From contig NZ_QZMS01000007.1 in NCBI RefSeq assembly GCF_003614885.1, positions 1,984,001 to 2,048,000 on the forward strand: a DNA stretch of 64,000 nt. The letters run 5' to 3'. The position numbers and the translations under genes are program-made. This document shows, one piece after another, positions 53,451 through 64,000 of this stretch (positions are counted from its first letter, which is position 1; the number at the start of each line of letters is the position of its first letter). Under the pieces are notes generated by a model. The model did not search any database. It was not told the origin of the DNA and worked only from the letters and a program-made list of their open reading frames with translations. The stretch comes from Photobacterium salinisoli. GTDB taxonomy: Bacteria; Pseudomonadota; Gammaproteobacteria; Enterobacterales; Vibrionaceae.

Positions 53451-56168
53451 TTAATCCAGCGTACGCTGAATTTCAACGATTTCGTAAACTTCAATCTGGT
53501 CACCAACGCGAACATCATTGTAGTTCTTCACGCCGATACCACACTCGTAACCGTTCTTCACTTCTTGTACGTCATCTTTAAAGCGACGCAGTGATTCCAG
53601 TTCACCTTCGTAAATAACAATGTTATCACGCAGTACACGAATTGGGTTGTTGCGCTTGATGGTACCTTCGGTAACCATACAACCGGCAATCGCACCCAGT
53701 TTCGGTGATTTGAACACATCACGTACTTCAGCCAGACCGATGATTTCCTGCTTGAACTCAGGCGACAGCATACCGCCCATTGCTGCTTTCACTTCATCAA
53801 TCAGCTGATAGATGATGGAATAGTAGCGCAGATCCAGGTTCTCAGCTTCGATCGTCTTACGGGCAGACGCATCAGCACGGACGTTGAAGCCCAGCAGAAT
53901 AGCGTTAGACGCGGCAGCCAGTACAGCGTCAGTTTCAGTGATACCACCTACGCCAGAACCGACGATGTTCACTTTCACTTCTTCTGTCGACAGCTTACGC
54001 AGTGAATCGGCAATCGCTTCCACAGAACCCTGTACATCAGCTTTCAGTACAACATTCAGCTCAGCAACTTCACCTGCAGTCATGTTGGAGAACATGTTCT
54101 CCAGCTTGGCTTTCTGCTGGCGGGCCAGTTTCACATCGCGGAATTTACCTTGACGGTATAGTGCCACTTCGCGCGCTTTACGTTCATCACGTACAACAGT
54201 CGCTTCGTCACCCGAAGACGGTACACCGGACAGACCCAGTATCTCAACCGGGATAGACGGACCCGCTTCTTCAATTTCACGACCCAGCTCATCACGCATA
54301 GCACGTACGCGACCATATTCCAGGCCACACAGTACGATGTCGCCTTTGCGCAGCGTACCTTCCTGAACCAGCACAGTCGCAACCGGACCACGGCCTTTAT
54401 CCAGGCGGGATTCAACCACCACACCTTTCGCCATGCCTTCAGAAACGGCTTTCAGTTCCAGCACTTCCGCTTGCAGCAGAATAGCTTCCAGCAGACCATC
54501 GATGTTCGTACCCTGCTTGGCAGAGATGTGAACAAACATGTTCTCGCCGCCCCATTCTTCCGGCATAACGTCGTACTGGGCCAGCTCGTTCTTCACGTTG
54601 TCTGGGTTAGCATCTTCTTTATCGATCTTGTTCACAGCAACGATCAGCGGTACGCCTGCCGCTTTGGCATGCTGGATCGCTTCGATTGTCTGTGGCATGA
54701 CGCCATCGTCTGCAGCAACCACCAGAACAACGATATCCGTTGCCTGCGCACCACGGGCACGCATGGCGGTAAACGCGGCGTGTCCAGGCGTATCCAGGAA
54801 GGTGATCATACCGTTATCGGTTTCAACGTGGTATGCACCAATATGCTGGGTAATACCACCGGCTTCGCCTGCCGCAACGTGCGCTTTACGGATGTAATCC
54901 AGAGTGGATGTCTTACCGTGGTCAACGTGACCCATGATAGTCACAACCGGAGCACGTGGAACAACAGCCAGATTCTCGTCACGGTCAGAGAGTACAGCTT
55001 CTTCCAGCTCGTTCTCTTTACGCAGGATAACCTTGTGACCCATTTCTTCAGCAACCAGCTGAGCAGTTTCCTGATCGATAACCTGGTTGATAGTGGCCAT
55101 CGCGCCAAGCTTCATCATCACTTTAATGACTTCAGCTGCTTTCACCGCCATCTTGTTCGCCAGCTCTGCAACAACGATGGTTTCACCGATCACAACATCA
55201 GCTTTAGCAACAGTGGCTGTTTTATCGAAGCCATGGCGCATTGACGTAGGCTTGCTCATCTGCTGCTTGCCACGACCACGTTGATTGCGGCCGCCACGTT
55301 GAGGCATCGCACGCTCACGCGGTTCATCACCCTTAGGACCGCTAGCGGCTTTTTTCTTCTTAGCACGGCGGCGGGATTCTTCCTCGCGGCGGTCTTGTTC
55401 ATCTTCCGCCGCACGGGCATAGGTAGAGGTAGTCGTGTGGTAGTCTGATTGTTCCATAGCACCTGTTTCCTGGTCCTTTTTCGACCAGTTCTTTTCATTG
55501 ATTTCTGCCATTTTGCGTGCCTCTTCTAGCTGACGCTGACTTTCTTCCTCGGCTTTACGCTTGGCTTCCTCTTCCCGGCGGCGTTGCAGTTCTTCAGCTT
55601 CTTTTTTAGCTTGTTGCTCAGCAGCACGCTTCGCTTTCTCTTCTGCCTGGCGTGGATTGTCCTCCACAGCATCACGATTAGCTTGCTTTTCTGACTGCTG
55701 GGCTTTTTCTTCTGCTAGGCGTTTTGCTTCCGCTTCACGCTTGGCTTTTTCTTCGGCTTCACGCTTAGCCCGCTCTTCAGCTTCGCGTTTCGCTGCTTCT
55801 TCTGCAGCACGCTTGGCTTCCTCTTCAGCCTTGCGCGCTTCTTCAGCACGCTGCTCTTCTTCAAGGGCTGAACGCTTGACATAGGTGCGCTTTTTACGCA
55901 CCTCTACTTGAATGTTTTTACTCTTTCCGCCTGTACCCGAGACGCTCAGCGTACTACGGGTCTTGCGTTGCAGAGTCAGGCGGGTCGGTGCCTCGTCAGT
56001 GTTGCCACCGTGCTCTTTCTTCAGGTGGCTCAACAGAGACTCTTTTTCCTGTTGGTTGACACTGTCTTCAGCTTTTTTGCTGATACCAGCATCGGCAAAC
56101 TGTTGAAGCAAACGATCAATCGGGGTACCGATTTCTTCGGCAAGTGCCTTAATTGAAACCTCTGACAT
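53451..56168 (-). CDS. infB: Translation initiation factor IF-2
   Basis: 905-residue GTPase that places initiator tRNA on the ribosome. The N-terminal IF2N domain (1-50) is followed by a long, highly charged helical region rich in [13 protein letters not shown] repeats (about 95-235) and a second IF2N. The G domain has [10 protein letters not shown] (from about 411), DTPGHAAF and NKIDK; domains II-IV complete the protein. Cotranscribed between nusA (23 bp upstream) and rbfA. Confidence 0.98.
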   Translation of the reverse strand: MSEVSIKALAEEIGTPIDRLLQQFADAGISKKAEDSVNQQEKESLLSHLKKEHGGNTDEAPTRLTLQRKTRSTLSVSGTGGKSKNIQVEVRKKRTYVKRSALEEEQRAEEARKAEEEAKRAAEEAAKREAEERAKREAEEKAKREAEAKRLAEEKAQQSEKQANRDAVEDNPRQAEEKAKRAAEQQAKKEAEELQRRREEEAKRKAEEESQRQLEEARKMAEINEKNWSKKDQETGAMEQSDYHTTTSTYARAAEDEQDRREEESRRRAKKKKAASGPKGDEPRERAMPQRGGRNQRGRGKQQMSKPTSMRHGFDKTATVAKADVVIGETIVVAELANKMAVKAAEVIKVMMKLGAMATINQVIDQETAQLVAEEMGHKVILRKENELEEAVLSDRDENLAVVPRAPVVTIMGHVDHGKTSTLDYIRKAHVAAGEAGGITQHIGAYHVETDNGMITFLDTPGHAAFTAMRARGAQATDIVVLVVAADDGVMPQTIEAIQHAKAAGVPLIVAVNKIDKEDANPDNVKNELAQYDVMPEEWGGENMFVHISAKQGTNIDGLLEAILLQAEVLELKAVSEGMAKGVVVESRLDKGRGPVATVLVQEGTLRKGDIVLCGLEYGRVRAMRDELGREIEEAGPSIPVEILGLSGVPSSGDEATVVRDERKAREVALYRQGKFRDVKLARQQKAKLENMFSNMTAGEVAELNVVLKADVQGSVEAIADSLRKLSTEEVKVNIVGSGVGGITETDAVLAAASNAILLGFNVRADASARKTIEAENLDLRYYSIIYQLIDEVKAAMGGMLSPEFKQEIIGLAEVRDVFKSPKLGAIAGCMVTEGTIKRNNPIRVLRDNIVIYEGELESLRRFKDDVQEVKNGYECGIGVKNYNDVRVGDQIEVYEIVEIQRTLD

Positions 56169-56191
56169 GCTGCTCCTCCCTTGCTAATTAA

Positions 56192-57679
56192 TTATGCTTC
56201 GTCGCTGAACCAGCAGATATTACGGGCAGCCATGATCAATTCACCCGCGCTGGTTTCATTCAGGCCTTCGATGTCCAGTAGGTCATCAGTACCTTGGTCA
56301 GCCAGATCTTCCAGCGTACAGATACCTTTAGCGGCCAGTTTGAACGCCAGTTCGCGTTCCATACCATCCAGGCTCAGCAGGTCTTCGGCAGGCTCAACCC
56401 CATCCAAAGACTCTTCCTGCGCAAGGGCAATAGTGGTTAGTGCTTCTTTCGCACGGTTACGCAATTCGTTAACCGTATCTTCGTCCAGGCCGTCAATTGA
56501 CATTAATTCCTGAACAGGTACATAGGCTACTTCTTCCAGGCTGGTAAAGCCTTCTTCAACCAGAACAATCGAGAATTCTTCATCGATTTCCAGGTATTTA
56601 ACAAACAGATCAATCGACGCCTGCGCTTCGGCCTGGTGCTTTTTCTGCAGATCTTCCACAGTCATCACATTCAGTTCCCAGCCAGTCAGGACAGATGCCA
56701 GTCGAACGTTTTGACCGCTACGGCCAATGGCCTGGGCCAGATTGTCTTTCTCAACCGCGATATCCATGGTGTGGTTGTCTTCATCAACGATGATAGAACT
56801 CACCTCAGCAGGTGCCATTGCATTGATAACGTACTGAGCGGCGTTTTCGTCCCACAGTACGATATCAATACGCTCACCACCCAGTTCACCGGATACCGCC
56901 TGAACACGCGCACCACGCATACCAACACAGGCGCCGACAGGGTCGATACGTTTGTCATTGGTTTTCACTGCAATCTTGGCACGAGAGCCAGGATCACGGG
57001 CTGCGCCCATCAGTTCAATCATCTCTTCACCGATTTCCGGTACTTCGATGCGGAACAATTCAGACAGCATTTCAGGCTTGGAACGAGTCATGAACAACTG
57101 GAAACCACGCGCTTCCGGGCGCACAGCATACAGCAGACCACGTACGCGGTCACCTGGACGGAAGTTTTCACGTGGCAGCTGGTCTTCACGCAGAATCACA
57201 GCTTCAGCGTTATTACCCAAATCAACAATGATGGCATCACGGTTAACTTTCTTAACCACGCCAGTGATCAGCTCACCTTCATTATCGATAAACTGTTCAA
57301 CGATCTGTGCACGCTCAGCTTCACGCACTTTCTGTACGATAACCTGCTTTGCTGTTTGCGTGGTGATGCGGTCAAAGGTCACAGAATCGATCTGCTCTTC
57401 AACATAATCACCCAGCTCTACAGTTTCATCGTCATACTGCGCGGCTTCCAGAGTAATTTCCAGAGTTGGCGCCGTTACTTCATCCACGGCTTTCCAGCGA
57501 CGGTAAGTATCGAAGTCGCCCGTTTTACGGTCAATCGCTACACGGACGTCAATTTCTGCTTCGTACTTTTTCTTTGTTGCTGTTGCCAGTGCGATCTCCA
57601 ATGCTTCAAAGATACGCTCACGCGGAACAGCTTTTTCGTTGGATACCGCTTCAACGACAGCCAAGATTTCTTTGTTCAT
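56192..57679 (-). CDS. nusA: Transcription termination/antitermination factor NusA
   Basis: 495 residues, the same length as E. coli: N-terminal RNA-polymerase-binding domain, S1 ([16 protein letters not shown]), two KH domains ([34 protein letters not shown]) and two acidic C-terminal repeats ([28 protein letters not shown]). It follows rimP. Confidence 0.98.
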   Translation of the reverse strand: MNKEILAVVEAVSNEKAVPRERIFEALEIALATATKKKYEAEIDVRVAIDRKTGDFDTYRRWKAVDEVTAPTLEITLEAAQYDDETVELGDYVEEQIDSVTFDRITTQTAKQVIVQKVREAERAQIVEQFIDNEGELITGVVKKVNRDAIIVDLGNNAEAVILREDQLPRENFRPGDRVRGLLYAVRPEARGFQLFMTRSKPEMLSELFRIEVPEIGEEMIELMGAARDPGSRAKIAVKTNDKRIDPVGACVGMRGARVQAVSGELGGERIDIVLWDENAAQYVINAMAPAEVSSIIVDEDNHTMDIAVEKDNLAQAIGRSGQNVRLASVLTGWELNVMTVEDLQKKHQAEAQASIDLFVKYLEIDEEFSIVLVEEGFTSLEEVAYVPVQELMSIDGLDEDTVNELRNRAKEALTTIALAQEESLDGVEPAEDLLSLDGMERELAFKLAAKGICTLEDLADQGTDDLLDIEGLNETSAGELIMAARNICWFSDEA

Positions 57680-57701
57680 TTCTAATGCCCCAATTTAGCG
57701 G

Positions 57702-58157
57702 TTAGAATTTTGGAACCAGGTTGGCTTTGGCAATATTGCTAAGCGCAAAGGTTTCTTCATCGCCTTTCACGTTCAACGTGACCAGCTCGCCGTCAACGGC
57801 AACAATGTCACCTTTCCACTTACGGCGATTGTTCATCGCCATTTTCAGGACCAGGCTGACCTCGTGGCCAATAAACTGCTCATAATGTGCCGCTCTGAAC
57901 AGCGGACGATCCAGACCCGGGGAAGAAACCTCCAGGTTATAAGCAACAGTAATAGGATCTTCGACATCCATCACTGCACTGATCTGACGGCTCACGTCGG
58001 CACAATCATCGACTGTGATACCGTTTTCGTGGTCAATGAACACACGCAATGTGGAATGTTCACCCGCACGAATAAACTCCAGACCCACCAGTTCATAGCC
58101 CAAGGCAGTAACTGGCGCTTCCAGTAGTTCAGTTAGTTGCATCTCTAAAGCGGTCAA
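57702..58157 (-). CDS. rimP: Ribosome maturation factor RimP
   Basis: 30S maturation factor, 151 residues, with [21 protein letters not shown] and [10 protein letters not shown]. The frame opens at 58187, but alignment with E. coli and Vibrio RimP places the start at the TTG at 58157, directly after an AGGGGG site (5 nt spacing). An ATG five codons further in (58142) is spaced less well. First gene of the rimP-nusA-infB group. Confidence 0.94.
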   Translation of the reverse strand: MTALEMQLTELLEAPVTALGYELVGLEFIRAGEHSTLRVFIDHENGITVDDCADVSRQISAVMDVEDPITVAYNLEVSSPGLDRPLFRAAHYEQFIGHEVSLVLKMAMNNRRKWKGDIVAVDGELVTLNVKGDEETFALSNIAKANLVPKF

Positions 58158-58222
58158 GACAACCCCCTGGAAACAAAAAAAGGGCATTAAAGCCCAGTAG
58201 ATACCTGAATGGTCATGTTTCA

Positions 58223-58258
58223 GATAATAAAAAACCCCGAATTACGGGGTTTATTATC
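58223..58258 (-). terminator. Terminator downstream of the tRNA pair
   Basis: GATAATAAA...CCCCG / CGGGG...TTTATTATC: a long stem around an AATTA loop between tRNA-fMet and rimP. A and T stretches within the stem make it act in either direction. It separates tRNA from rimP transcription, or allows partial read-through. Confidence 0.8.
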
Positions 58259-58420
58259 TCTGGACCCTGATAGCTAAAACCTCTTTAAGGTTATAGCAGA
58301 AAAACGAAATCGATTCTGTTCCGGGAATCGTCGTCTTTCAAAACTCGGTTATGGAGCCGGTTTAATCTGGGCGGCAATCCATCGATGGCCTGAGAAAATA
58401 ACTCAAACCTTCGTCCAAGT

Positions 58421-58497
<77 letters not shown>

Positions 58498-58557
58498 TCC
58501 GTAATTCTGAGAGCGATTATATCCCTCAGTGGTTACTCTTTCAAGTAACGGAAACAA

Positions 58558-58642
58558 TGGTGCCGAGAAGGGGACTTGAACCCCTACACCTTACGGCACT
58601 AGCACCTCATGCTAGCGTGTCTACCAATTTCACCATCTCGGC
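58558..58642 (-). tRNA. leuU: tRNA-Leu (GAG)
   Basis: 85 nt with encoded CCA. Acceptor stem GCCGAGA / TCTCGGC, anticodon loop ATGAGGT within stem CTAGC/GCTAG, long variable arm, T-arm GGGGTTCAAGTCCCC. It sits 12 bp from secG, the conserved secG-leuU order. Confidence 0.97.
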
Positions 58643-58653
58643 AAATCTGTTAA

Positions 58654-58989
58654 TTACTGAGGAATATCGCTATTTACAGGCGCTTGCTCAGTTGTATCAA
58701 CAGGTTGTTCTTGCTGTGCTGGGGCACTTAAGTTTTCCCAGCCACTTGTTGAATCCGCTTGTTTTGCGCTTAAATTGCCCAGAACCAAGCTGATCACAAA
58801 AAATACAGTTGCAAAAATTGCAGTCATTCGGGTCAAAAAATTACCTGAGCCGCTGGCACCGAACAACGTTCCTGATGCACCAGCCCCGAATGAGGCTCCC
58901 ATATCTGCGCCTTTACCCTGTTGAACCAGAACCAGGCCAATTACACCAAGCGCAGCCAACAGATAAATCACAAGTAGAATTTCGTACAT
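58654..58989 (-). CDS. secG: Protein-export membrane protein SecG
   Basis: 111-residue subunit of the SecYEG translocon with two transmembrane helices (2-20 and about 54-72) and the conserved loop QQGKGADMGASFGAG. The tail keeps the WENLSAPA segment seen in E. coli. The ATG at 58989 with AGGTGG upstream is the start; a GTG 9 nt upstream is in frame but lacks spacing. Confidence 0.96.
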   Translation of the reverse strand: MYEILLVIYLLAALGVIGLVLVQQGKGADMGASFGAGASGTLFGASGSGNFLTRMTAIFATVFFVISLVLGNLSAKQADSTSGWENLSAPAQQEQPVDTTEQAPVNSDIPQ

Positions 58990-59163
58990 GGGTTCCACCT
59001 ATGTTCCATAGTGTTGTGCCGGCTTTGCAACAGCAGTGCCAGCGCACCCCTTTGTCAGGAGCGAGGGAATACTAGCGAATGCCGACAGGAGTGACAAGCG
59101 ATTTTTCTCAGATTGTAGTGATTGATGAATCGCTTGTGTAATAAATAAACAGTTTACAGAGTA

Positions 59164-59196
59164 GGATTCCGGTTACACACTGACAAACCGGAATCC
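59164..59196 (-). other. Hairpin downstream of glmM
   Basis: Perfect 11-bp stem GGATTCCGGTT / AACCGGAATCC, 17 bp past the glmM stop. No U-tract follows on the minus strand, so it may be an mRNA 3'-end stabiliser or processing site rather than a terminator. Confidence 0.5.
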
Positions 59197-59212
59197 CTTT
59201 CAAGGCAAACGG

Positions 59213-60550
59213 TTAACAGCACTCTTTCACAGCAGCAGCGATCGACAAAGCCGAATCACTCACCAGTGCACCATCTTCCCCTTCCACCATGACACGAATG
59301 AGGGGCTCAGTACCAGATTTTCGTAATAATACACGGCCACGCTCACCGAGTTTAGCTTCAGCGGCGGCTTTGGCAGCCAGTACCGCCTCAGATTCCAATG
59401 GGTTGGAATCGCCAGAAAAGCGTACATTTTCCAGCACTTGCGGGAACATTGTCAGCCCCTCACACAAAGCTTTGAGTGACAGTTTACTGCTGACAATAGA
59501 GGCCATAACCTGCAGACCAGCCACTATGCCGTCACCTGTCGTCACTTTGTCCAGCACTATGACATGGCCAGAGTTTTCCGCGCCTATGGTCCACTGGTTT
59601 TTGACCAGCTCTTCCATCACATAGCGATCGCCGACCTGAGCGCGAACAAACGGGATACCCAGGTTTTTCAACGCCAGCTCCATCCCCAGGTTTGTCATTA
59701 ATGTACCTACGACGCCCCCTTTCAGTTCACCACGACGTAACGCATCACGAGCAATGATATAGGCAATCTGGTCACCGTCGACTTTATTACCGTCTTCATC
59801 GACCATGATCACCCGGTCACCATCACCATCCAGTGCAATTCCGAAATCCGCTTTTTCCTGCAGGACTTTAGCCTGCAAGGCGCGGACATCCGTCGCCCCG
59901 ACCTCGGCGTTGATATTGATACCATTTGGCTCACAGCCCAGGGTGATAACTTCCGCACCCAGCTCGCGGAACACGTTCGGCGCAATGTGATAAGTGGCGC
60001 CGTGGGCGCAGTCGACAACAACCTTATAGCCTTCCAGGCTCAAATGAGAAGGAAAAGTTCCCTTACAAAATTCGATATAACGGCCGGCCGCATCATTAAT
60101 CCGATAGGCTTTACCAAGACTGGCCGATTCAACACAGACCAGTTCTTTATCCATTTCGGCTTCGATAGCAGCTTCTACAGCGTCAGGCAGCTTGGTTCCC
60201 TCAGACGAGAAGAACTTGATACCGTTGTCATAATAAGGGTTATGAGAGGCCGAAATCACGATGCCTGCTTCGGCACGAAATGTCCGCGTCAGATAGGCCA
60301 CGGCAGGTGTCGGCATTGGCCCGGTAAAGGCGGCTTGCAAACCTGCGGCGGCCAATCCGGCTTCCAGAGCAGATTCCAGCATATAACCGGAAATACGGGT
60401 GTCTTTGCCAATAATGACTTTTTTGGTGCCCTGCTGTGACAACACGCGGCCCGCCGCCCAGCCCAGCTTCAATACAAATTCAGGGGTGATGGGTGACTGG
60501 CCAACACGGCCACGGACACCATCGGTGCCGAAATATTTACGTTCAGCCAT
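59213..60550 (-). CDS. glmM: Phosphoglucosamine mutase
   Basis: Glucosamine-6-phosphate to glucosamine-1-phosphate, for UDP-GlcNAc, peptidoglycan and LPS. 445 residues; the phosphoserine is Ser102 in ISASHNP, the metal loop is DGDGDR, and the phosphate-binding [10 protein letters not shown] is near the C-terminus. It overlaps folP by 8 bp. Confidence 0.98.
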   Translation of the reverse strand: MAERKYFGTDGVRGRVGQSPITPEFVLKLGWAAGRVLSQQGTKKVIIGKDTRISGYMLESALEAGLAAAGLQAAFTGPMPTPAVAYLTRTFRAEAGIVISASHNPYYDNGIKFFSSEGTKLPDAVEAAIEAEMDKELVCVESASLGKAYRINDAAGRYIEFCKGTFPSHLSLEGYKVVVDCAHGATYHIAPNVFRELGAEVITLGCEPNGININAEVGATDVRALQAKVLQEKADFGIALDGDGDRVIMVDEDGNKVDGDQIAYIIARDALRRGELKGGVVGTLMTNLGMELALKNLGIPFVRAQVGDRYVMEELVKNQWTIGAENSGHVIVLDKVTTGDGIVAGLQVMASIVSSKLSLKALCEGLTMFPQVLENVRFSGDSNPLESEAVLAAKAAAEAKLGERGRVLLRKSGTEPLIRVMVEGEDGALVSDSALSIAAAVKECC

Positions 60551-61403
60551 TAATATTCGCTCCTAGCGCTTTATTTTCCTGTTCAAGCGTCATACGGCAG
60601 ACAGCCAGTACATCCTGTGTTTCACGGGTATCATGAACACGGATAATCTGGGCGCCCTTCATGGCTGCAATTGCAGCGCAGGCCAGGCTCCCTGCCAGTG
60701 CTTCCGCAGGTGTTTTATTCAGTAATTTACATATCATGGATTTTCTGGACATTCCTACCAGCAATGGTAAGCCAAACTGATGGAACTGGTCCAAATGTGC
60801 CAGCAACTGATAATTGTGCTCCAGGGTTTTACCAAAACCGTACCCAGGATCCAGCAACAGTTGATCACGACGAATACCGGCTTTTTCACAGGCTTGAATG
60901 CGCTCCGCAAGAAACGCATTCACATCTGACAGCAGGTCATCATAATGCGGCTGATGCTGCATTGTACGCGGTTGCCCCTGCATATGCATTAAACAAATAG
61001 GGACGCCGGCAGCTGCAGCGGCTTCCATCGCGCCCGGCTCAAGCAGTGCGCGGATGTCATTGATCAAATCGGCCCCGGCGTTGACGGTTTCTGTCATCAC
61101 TTGCGCTTTGCTGGTATCAACAGATATCCAGCAATCAAATCGTTGGGCAATCGCTTCCACGATTGGCACAACACGGTCGAGCTCTTCCGCGACTGACACA
61201 TCAGCCGCACCGGGTCGTGTCGATTCACCACCAACATCAATGATACTGGTCCCGACAGCCAGCATGGCTTCAACATGCCTTAAGGCATCGTCCAACTGAT
61301 TGAATTTACCGCCATCAGAAAATGAATCCGGAGTGAAATTAAGGATTCCCATGGCATGGGGGAAAGAAAGGTCTAACGTTTTATCTTTGCTTTTCAGTAA
61401 CAA
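60543..61403 (-). CDS. folP: Dihydropteroate synthase
   Basis: Condenses p-aminobenzoate with hydroxymethyl-dihydropterin diphosphate (folate pathway, sulfonamide target). 286 residues; [37 protein letters not shown] and RVHDTRET are visible. The only usable start is the TTG at 61403 (a stop lies just upstream), with AGGAG 10 nt before it. It follows ftsH after a terminator. Confidence 0.96.
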   Translation of the reverse strand: MLLKSKDKTLDLSFPHAMGILNFTPDSFSDGGKFNQLDDALRHVEAMLAVGTSIIDVGGESTRPGAADVSVAEELDRVVPIVEAIAQRFDCWISVDTSKAQVMTETVNAGADLINDIRALLEPGAMEAAAAAGVPICLMHMQGQPRTMQHQPHYDDLLSDVNAFLAERIQACEKAGIRRDQLLLDPGYGFGKTLEHNYQLLAHLDQFHQFGLPLLVGMSRKSMICKLLNKTPAEALAGSLACAAIAAMKGAQIIRVHDTRETQDVLAVCRMTLEQENKALGANING

Positions 61404-61494
61404 GGCCCATTACTCCTGACTGGGGGAGCGCTCATACTTTACCGAGGCTCGCTTGTTTCTTAACAACTGAGAATATCTGATACAGCAGAAACAA

Positions 61495-61520
61495 AAAACC
61501 CCGAGTCGCCCCGGGGTTTT
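61495..61520 (-). terminator. ftsH terminator
   Basis: Stem AAAACCCCG / CGGGGTTTT with a 7-8-nt loop, followed on the minus strand by T6, 18 bp past the ftsH stop. It should reduce read-through into folP. Confidence 0.88.
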
Positions 61521-61537
61521 ATATTCACCGCCAGGCA

Positions 61538-63505
61538 TCAGGCCTGCGGTTTATCGTTTTCTTCGCTGTGGTGTGGCTGAACCTGCTCAGGCTTTTCAGC
61601 CGGCTTGTTACTGGCCGCATCACCGGCTGTGTCTTGTGACTCAGGAGCTTCCGCTTTCAGGGTGTCGTCTTTGTCACCCCAGCCTTTAGGGGCGCGAATT
61701 TCAGGTTTACGCTCCATCAGGTCGTCAAGCTGACCAGCATCTATGGTTTCATACTTCATCAACGCATCTTTCATTGAATGAAGAATATCCATATTGCCTG
61801 TCAGAATTTCACGAGCACGCTCATAGTTACGGTCGATAATGGCACGAACTTCAGTATCAATGGTACGTGCAGTGTCATCAGACATGTGTTTTGTCTTCGT
61901 CACAGAACGTCCCAGGAATACTTCGCCTTCATCTTCGGCGTACAACAAAGGACCCAGTTTATCCGAGAAGCCCCACTGAGTGACCATTTTACGGGCAATC
62001 TCAGTCGCACGCTCAATATCGTTTGATGCCCCGGTAGAGACTTTTTCTACACCGTAGATTAACTCTTCTGCCAGCCGGCCACCGTACAAGCTGGAAATCA
62101 TCGACTCCAGATACTCTTTAGAGTGGCTGACGCGATCCTGCTCCGGCAAGTACATGGTCACACCCAGTGCACGACCCCGAGGGATAATGGACACTTTATA
62201 AACCGGGTCATGATCCGGTACCAATCGGCCGATAATGGCATGGCCCGCTTCGTGATAAGCGGTCGATTCTTTCTGCTCTTCAGACATCACCATAGATTTA
62301 CGCTCAGCGCCCATCATGATCTTGTCTTTCGCCAGCTCGAATTCCACCATAGACACAGTACGTTTGTTGCCACGGGCAGCAAACAGCGCCGCTTCATTAA
62401 CCAGGTTGGCCAGGTCAGCACCAGAGAAGCCTGGTGTACCACGGGCAATCAGTGATGGTTCAACATCACCATCAAGCGGTACCTTGCGCATATGCACTTT
62501 CAGGATTTGTTCACGGCCACGCACATCAGGCAGACCAACAACAACCTGACGGTCAAAACGACCAGGACGCAACAGAGCCGGGTCCAGAACATCTGGTCGG
62601 TTGGTAGCTGCAATCACGATAATACCTTCGTGACCTTCGAAACCATCCATTTCCACCAGCATCTGGTTAAGTGTCTGCTCACGTTCATCGTGACCACCAC
62701 CAACGCCCGCACCACGCTGACGACCTACTGCATCAATTTCATCGATGAAAATAATACAAGGTGCCGCTTTCTTCGCTTGTTCAAACATGTCACGGACACG
62801 GGATGCACCCACACCGACAAACATTTCGACGAAATCAGAACCAGAGATAGTAAAGAATGGGACTTTTGCTTCACCGGCAATGGCTTTGGCCAGTAAGGTT
62901 TTACCCGTACCAGGAGGACCTACCATCAGCACACCGGTTGGAATTTTACCACCCAGTTTCTGGAAGCGGCTAGGATCACGCAGGTAATCCACCAGCTCTT
63001 TCACGTCTTCTTTGGCTTCATCGCAGCCAGCAACGTCGTTGAAAGTTGTTTTAATCTGGTCTTCACTCATCATGCGCGCTTTAGACTTGCCGAACGACAT
63101 GGCACCTTTGCCACCTCCGCCCTGCATCTGGCGCATAAAGAAAATCCAGACCCCGATCAGTAACAGCATTGGGAACCAGGATATGAAGATTGAAGCCAGT
63201 AAGCTCGGCTCTTCGGGTGGTGTCCCAACCACTTTTACATTGGCATTAATCAGATCGTCCAGCAGTTTCTGATCATTCAGGACAGGCAAGTAAGTCACAT
63301 AACGGGTGTTATCACGCTTAAATACCGTAATTTCACGATCACTGAACCGTACTTCCCTAATCTGATCCTGACCGATTTCCCGGACAAAAGTCGTATAGTC
63401 GACTTGACGGCCAGCACTATCTCCCGGACCGAAGCTCTGAAAAACAGACATCAGCACCACGGCGATGACTAACCACAAAATCAAGTTTTTTGCCATGTCA
63501 CTCAA
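61538..63505 (-). CDS. ftsH: ATP-dependent zinc metalloprotease FtsH
   Basis: Inner-membrane AAA+ protease that degrades LpxC, sigma-32 and misassembled membrane proteins. 655 residues: transmembrane helices at about 7-25 and 105-125 enclose a periplasmic domain; Walker A GPPGTGKT (about 200), Walker B IIFIDEID, arginine-finger region RPGRFDR, zinc site HEAGH (about 420). The start may be the TTG at 63505, with GAGG 8 nt upstream, or the ATG at 63496, where the E. coli protein begins. Confidence 0.97.
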   Translation of the reverse strand: MSDMAKNLILWLVIAVVLMSVFQSFGPGDSAGRQVDYTTFVREIGQDQIREVRFSDREITVFKRDNTRYVTYLPVLNDQKLLDDLINANVKVVGTPPEEPSLLASIFISWFPMLLLIGVWIFFMRQMQGGGGKGAMSFGKSKARMMSEDQIKTTFNDVAGCDEAKEDVKELVDYLRDPSRFQKLGGKIPTGVLMVGPPGTGKTLLAKAIAGEAKVPFFTISGSDFVEMFVGVGASRVRDMFEQAKKAAPCIIFIDEIDAVGRQRGAGVGGGHDEREQTLNQMLVEMDGFEGHEGIIVIAATNRPDVLDPALLRPGRFDRQVVVGLPDVRGREQILKVHMRKVPLDGDVEPSLIARGTPGFSGADLANLVNEAALFAARGNKRTVSMVEFELAKDKIMMGAERKSMVMSEEQKESTAYHEAGHAIIGRLVPDHDPVYKVSIIPRGRALGVTMYLPEQDRVSHSKEYLESMISSLYGGRLAEELIYGVEKVSTGASNDIERATEIARKMVTQWGFSDKLGPLLYAEDEGEVFLGRSVTKTKHMSDDTARTIDTEVRAIIDRNYERAREILTGNMDILHSMKDALMKYETIDAGQLDDLMERKPEIRAPKGWGDKDDTLKAEAPESQDTAGDAASNKPAEKPEQVQPHHSEENDKPQA

Positions 63506-63546
63506 GGTGTTAACCTCGCGATAACTTTAAAGATGAATGTAGGGTA

Positions 63547-64000
63547 CTACAGTTTATAACCTGTAGCCACAATATAGACTTCACGGGAGCGATCCCTGGA
63601 TGAGTCTGGTTTACGGATTTTAACTGCCTTGAACATGCTGCGCACCTCGGCCAGATACTGATCGAAGCCTTCGCCCTGGAAAACTTTTACCGCAAAACTT
63701 CCATTGGGCGCAAGCACCTGCCTGCACATATCTAATGCTAGTTCAACAAGATACATTGCTCTAGGCTGATCTGACGCCAAATTACCGCTCATGTTCGGCG
63801 CCATGTCAGACAAAACAACATCAACCATATCAGGCTGAATTCGCTCAAGTAATGCATCCAGCACAGCTTCTTCACGGAAGTCGCCCTGTAAAAAGCTCAC
63901 ACCAGGCAGGGAGTCCATCGGCAGAATATCACAGGCAATCACTTGCCCTGAATCACCAACAACACTGGCCGCATACTGAGACCAGCCCCCGGGTGCAGCA
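63547..64000 (-). CDS. rlmE: 23S rRNA 2'-O-ribose U2552 methyltransferase, 5' end cut by window edge
   Basis: C-terminal 151 residues of RlmE (RrmJ/FtsJ), which methylates U2552 in the 50S A-loop using SAM. The frame is open to the edge and includes the SAM motif APGGWSQY, catalytic Asp in SDMAPNMSG and Lys in [10 protein letters not shown]. The missing part (about 55-60 residues) lies to the right. Conserved neighbour of ftsH, 41 bp away. Confidence 0.95.
   Translation of the reverse strand, partial: AAPGGWSQYAASVVGDSGQVIACDILPMDSLPGVSFLQGDFREEAVLDALLERIQPDMVDVVLSDMAPNMSGNLASDQPRAMYLVELALDMCRQVLAPNGSFAVKVFQGEGFDQYLAEVRSMFKAVKIRKPDSSRDRSREVYIVATGYKL

Noticed and set aside
59164..59196. Intrinsic terminator of glmM
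   Set aside because: Perfect stem but no U-tract in the transcribed direction; listed as a hairpin only.

Overview
The window is a chromosomal segment of a gammaproteobacterium of the Vibrionaceae, most likely a Photobacterium-like species of mid GC content. The evidence is the conserved order rlmE-ftsH-folP-glmM-secG-tRNA-Leu-tRNA-fMet-rimP-nusA-infB-rbfA-truB-rpsO-pnp-nlpI, the deoCABD operon with nupC and yjjV beside it, the serB/ytjB divergent pair, metE/metR, holD-rimI, and proteins that read closest to Vibrio sequences. The species is inferred from content only.

Layout. 1-3.9 kb: accessory genes (LysR regulator cut by the left edge, MazG-like protein, PhzF-like protein, small P-loop kinase) among three copies of a short structured repeat. 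3.9-13.4 kb: serB, ytjB, then nucleoside salvage (deoD, deoB, deoA, deoC, a XapX gene too short for usual calling, nupC with a CRP/CytR-type promoter), yjjV and a DUF5363-like gene. 13.6-22.3 kb: an ImpA-like zinc metalloprotease lipoprotein, prfC, a SurE-like exported phosphatase with a lipoprotein partner, and an unrecognised pair of membrane proteins. 22.3-25.5 kb: anaerobic ubiquinone genes ubiT/ubiUV and an isochorismatase-fold hydrolase.

25.6-35.6 kb is the most unusual part. It is a compact, visibly AT-richer minus-strand cluster: luxR, luxI, an FAD oxidoreductase, a PrmC-like methyltransferase, an alpha-oxoamine synthase, then papB-, papA- and papC-like genes (p-aminophenylalanine pathway) and a drug exporter. 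The genes overlap by a few bases. Chorismate should flow through 4-amino-4-deoxychorismate (PapA), 4-amino-4-deoxyprephenate (PapB) and 4-aminophenylpyruvate (PapC). Methylation, oxidation and decarboxylative condensation enzymes would then tailor it, under acyl-homoserine-lactone control. In the mutase and the dehydrogenase, the residues that contact the C4 hydroxyl of chorismate or prephenate are replaced, which fits a C4-amino substrate. I do not recognise the whole combination as a described pathway.

35.9-49 kb: metE/metR, rimI/holD, a GNAT enzyme, a PAS-GGDEF-EAL protein, a LysR/CoA-transferase/GntP-permease group and nlpI. 49.1-64 kb: the conserved translation and RNA block from pnp back to ftsH and the truncated rlmE, all on the minus strand.

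No CRISPR array, rRNA, insertion sequence, transposase, integrase or phage gene was seen.
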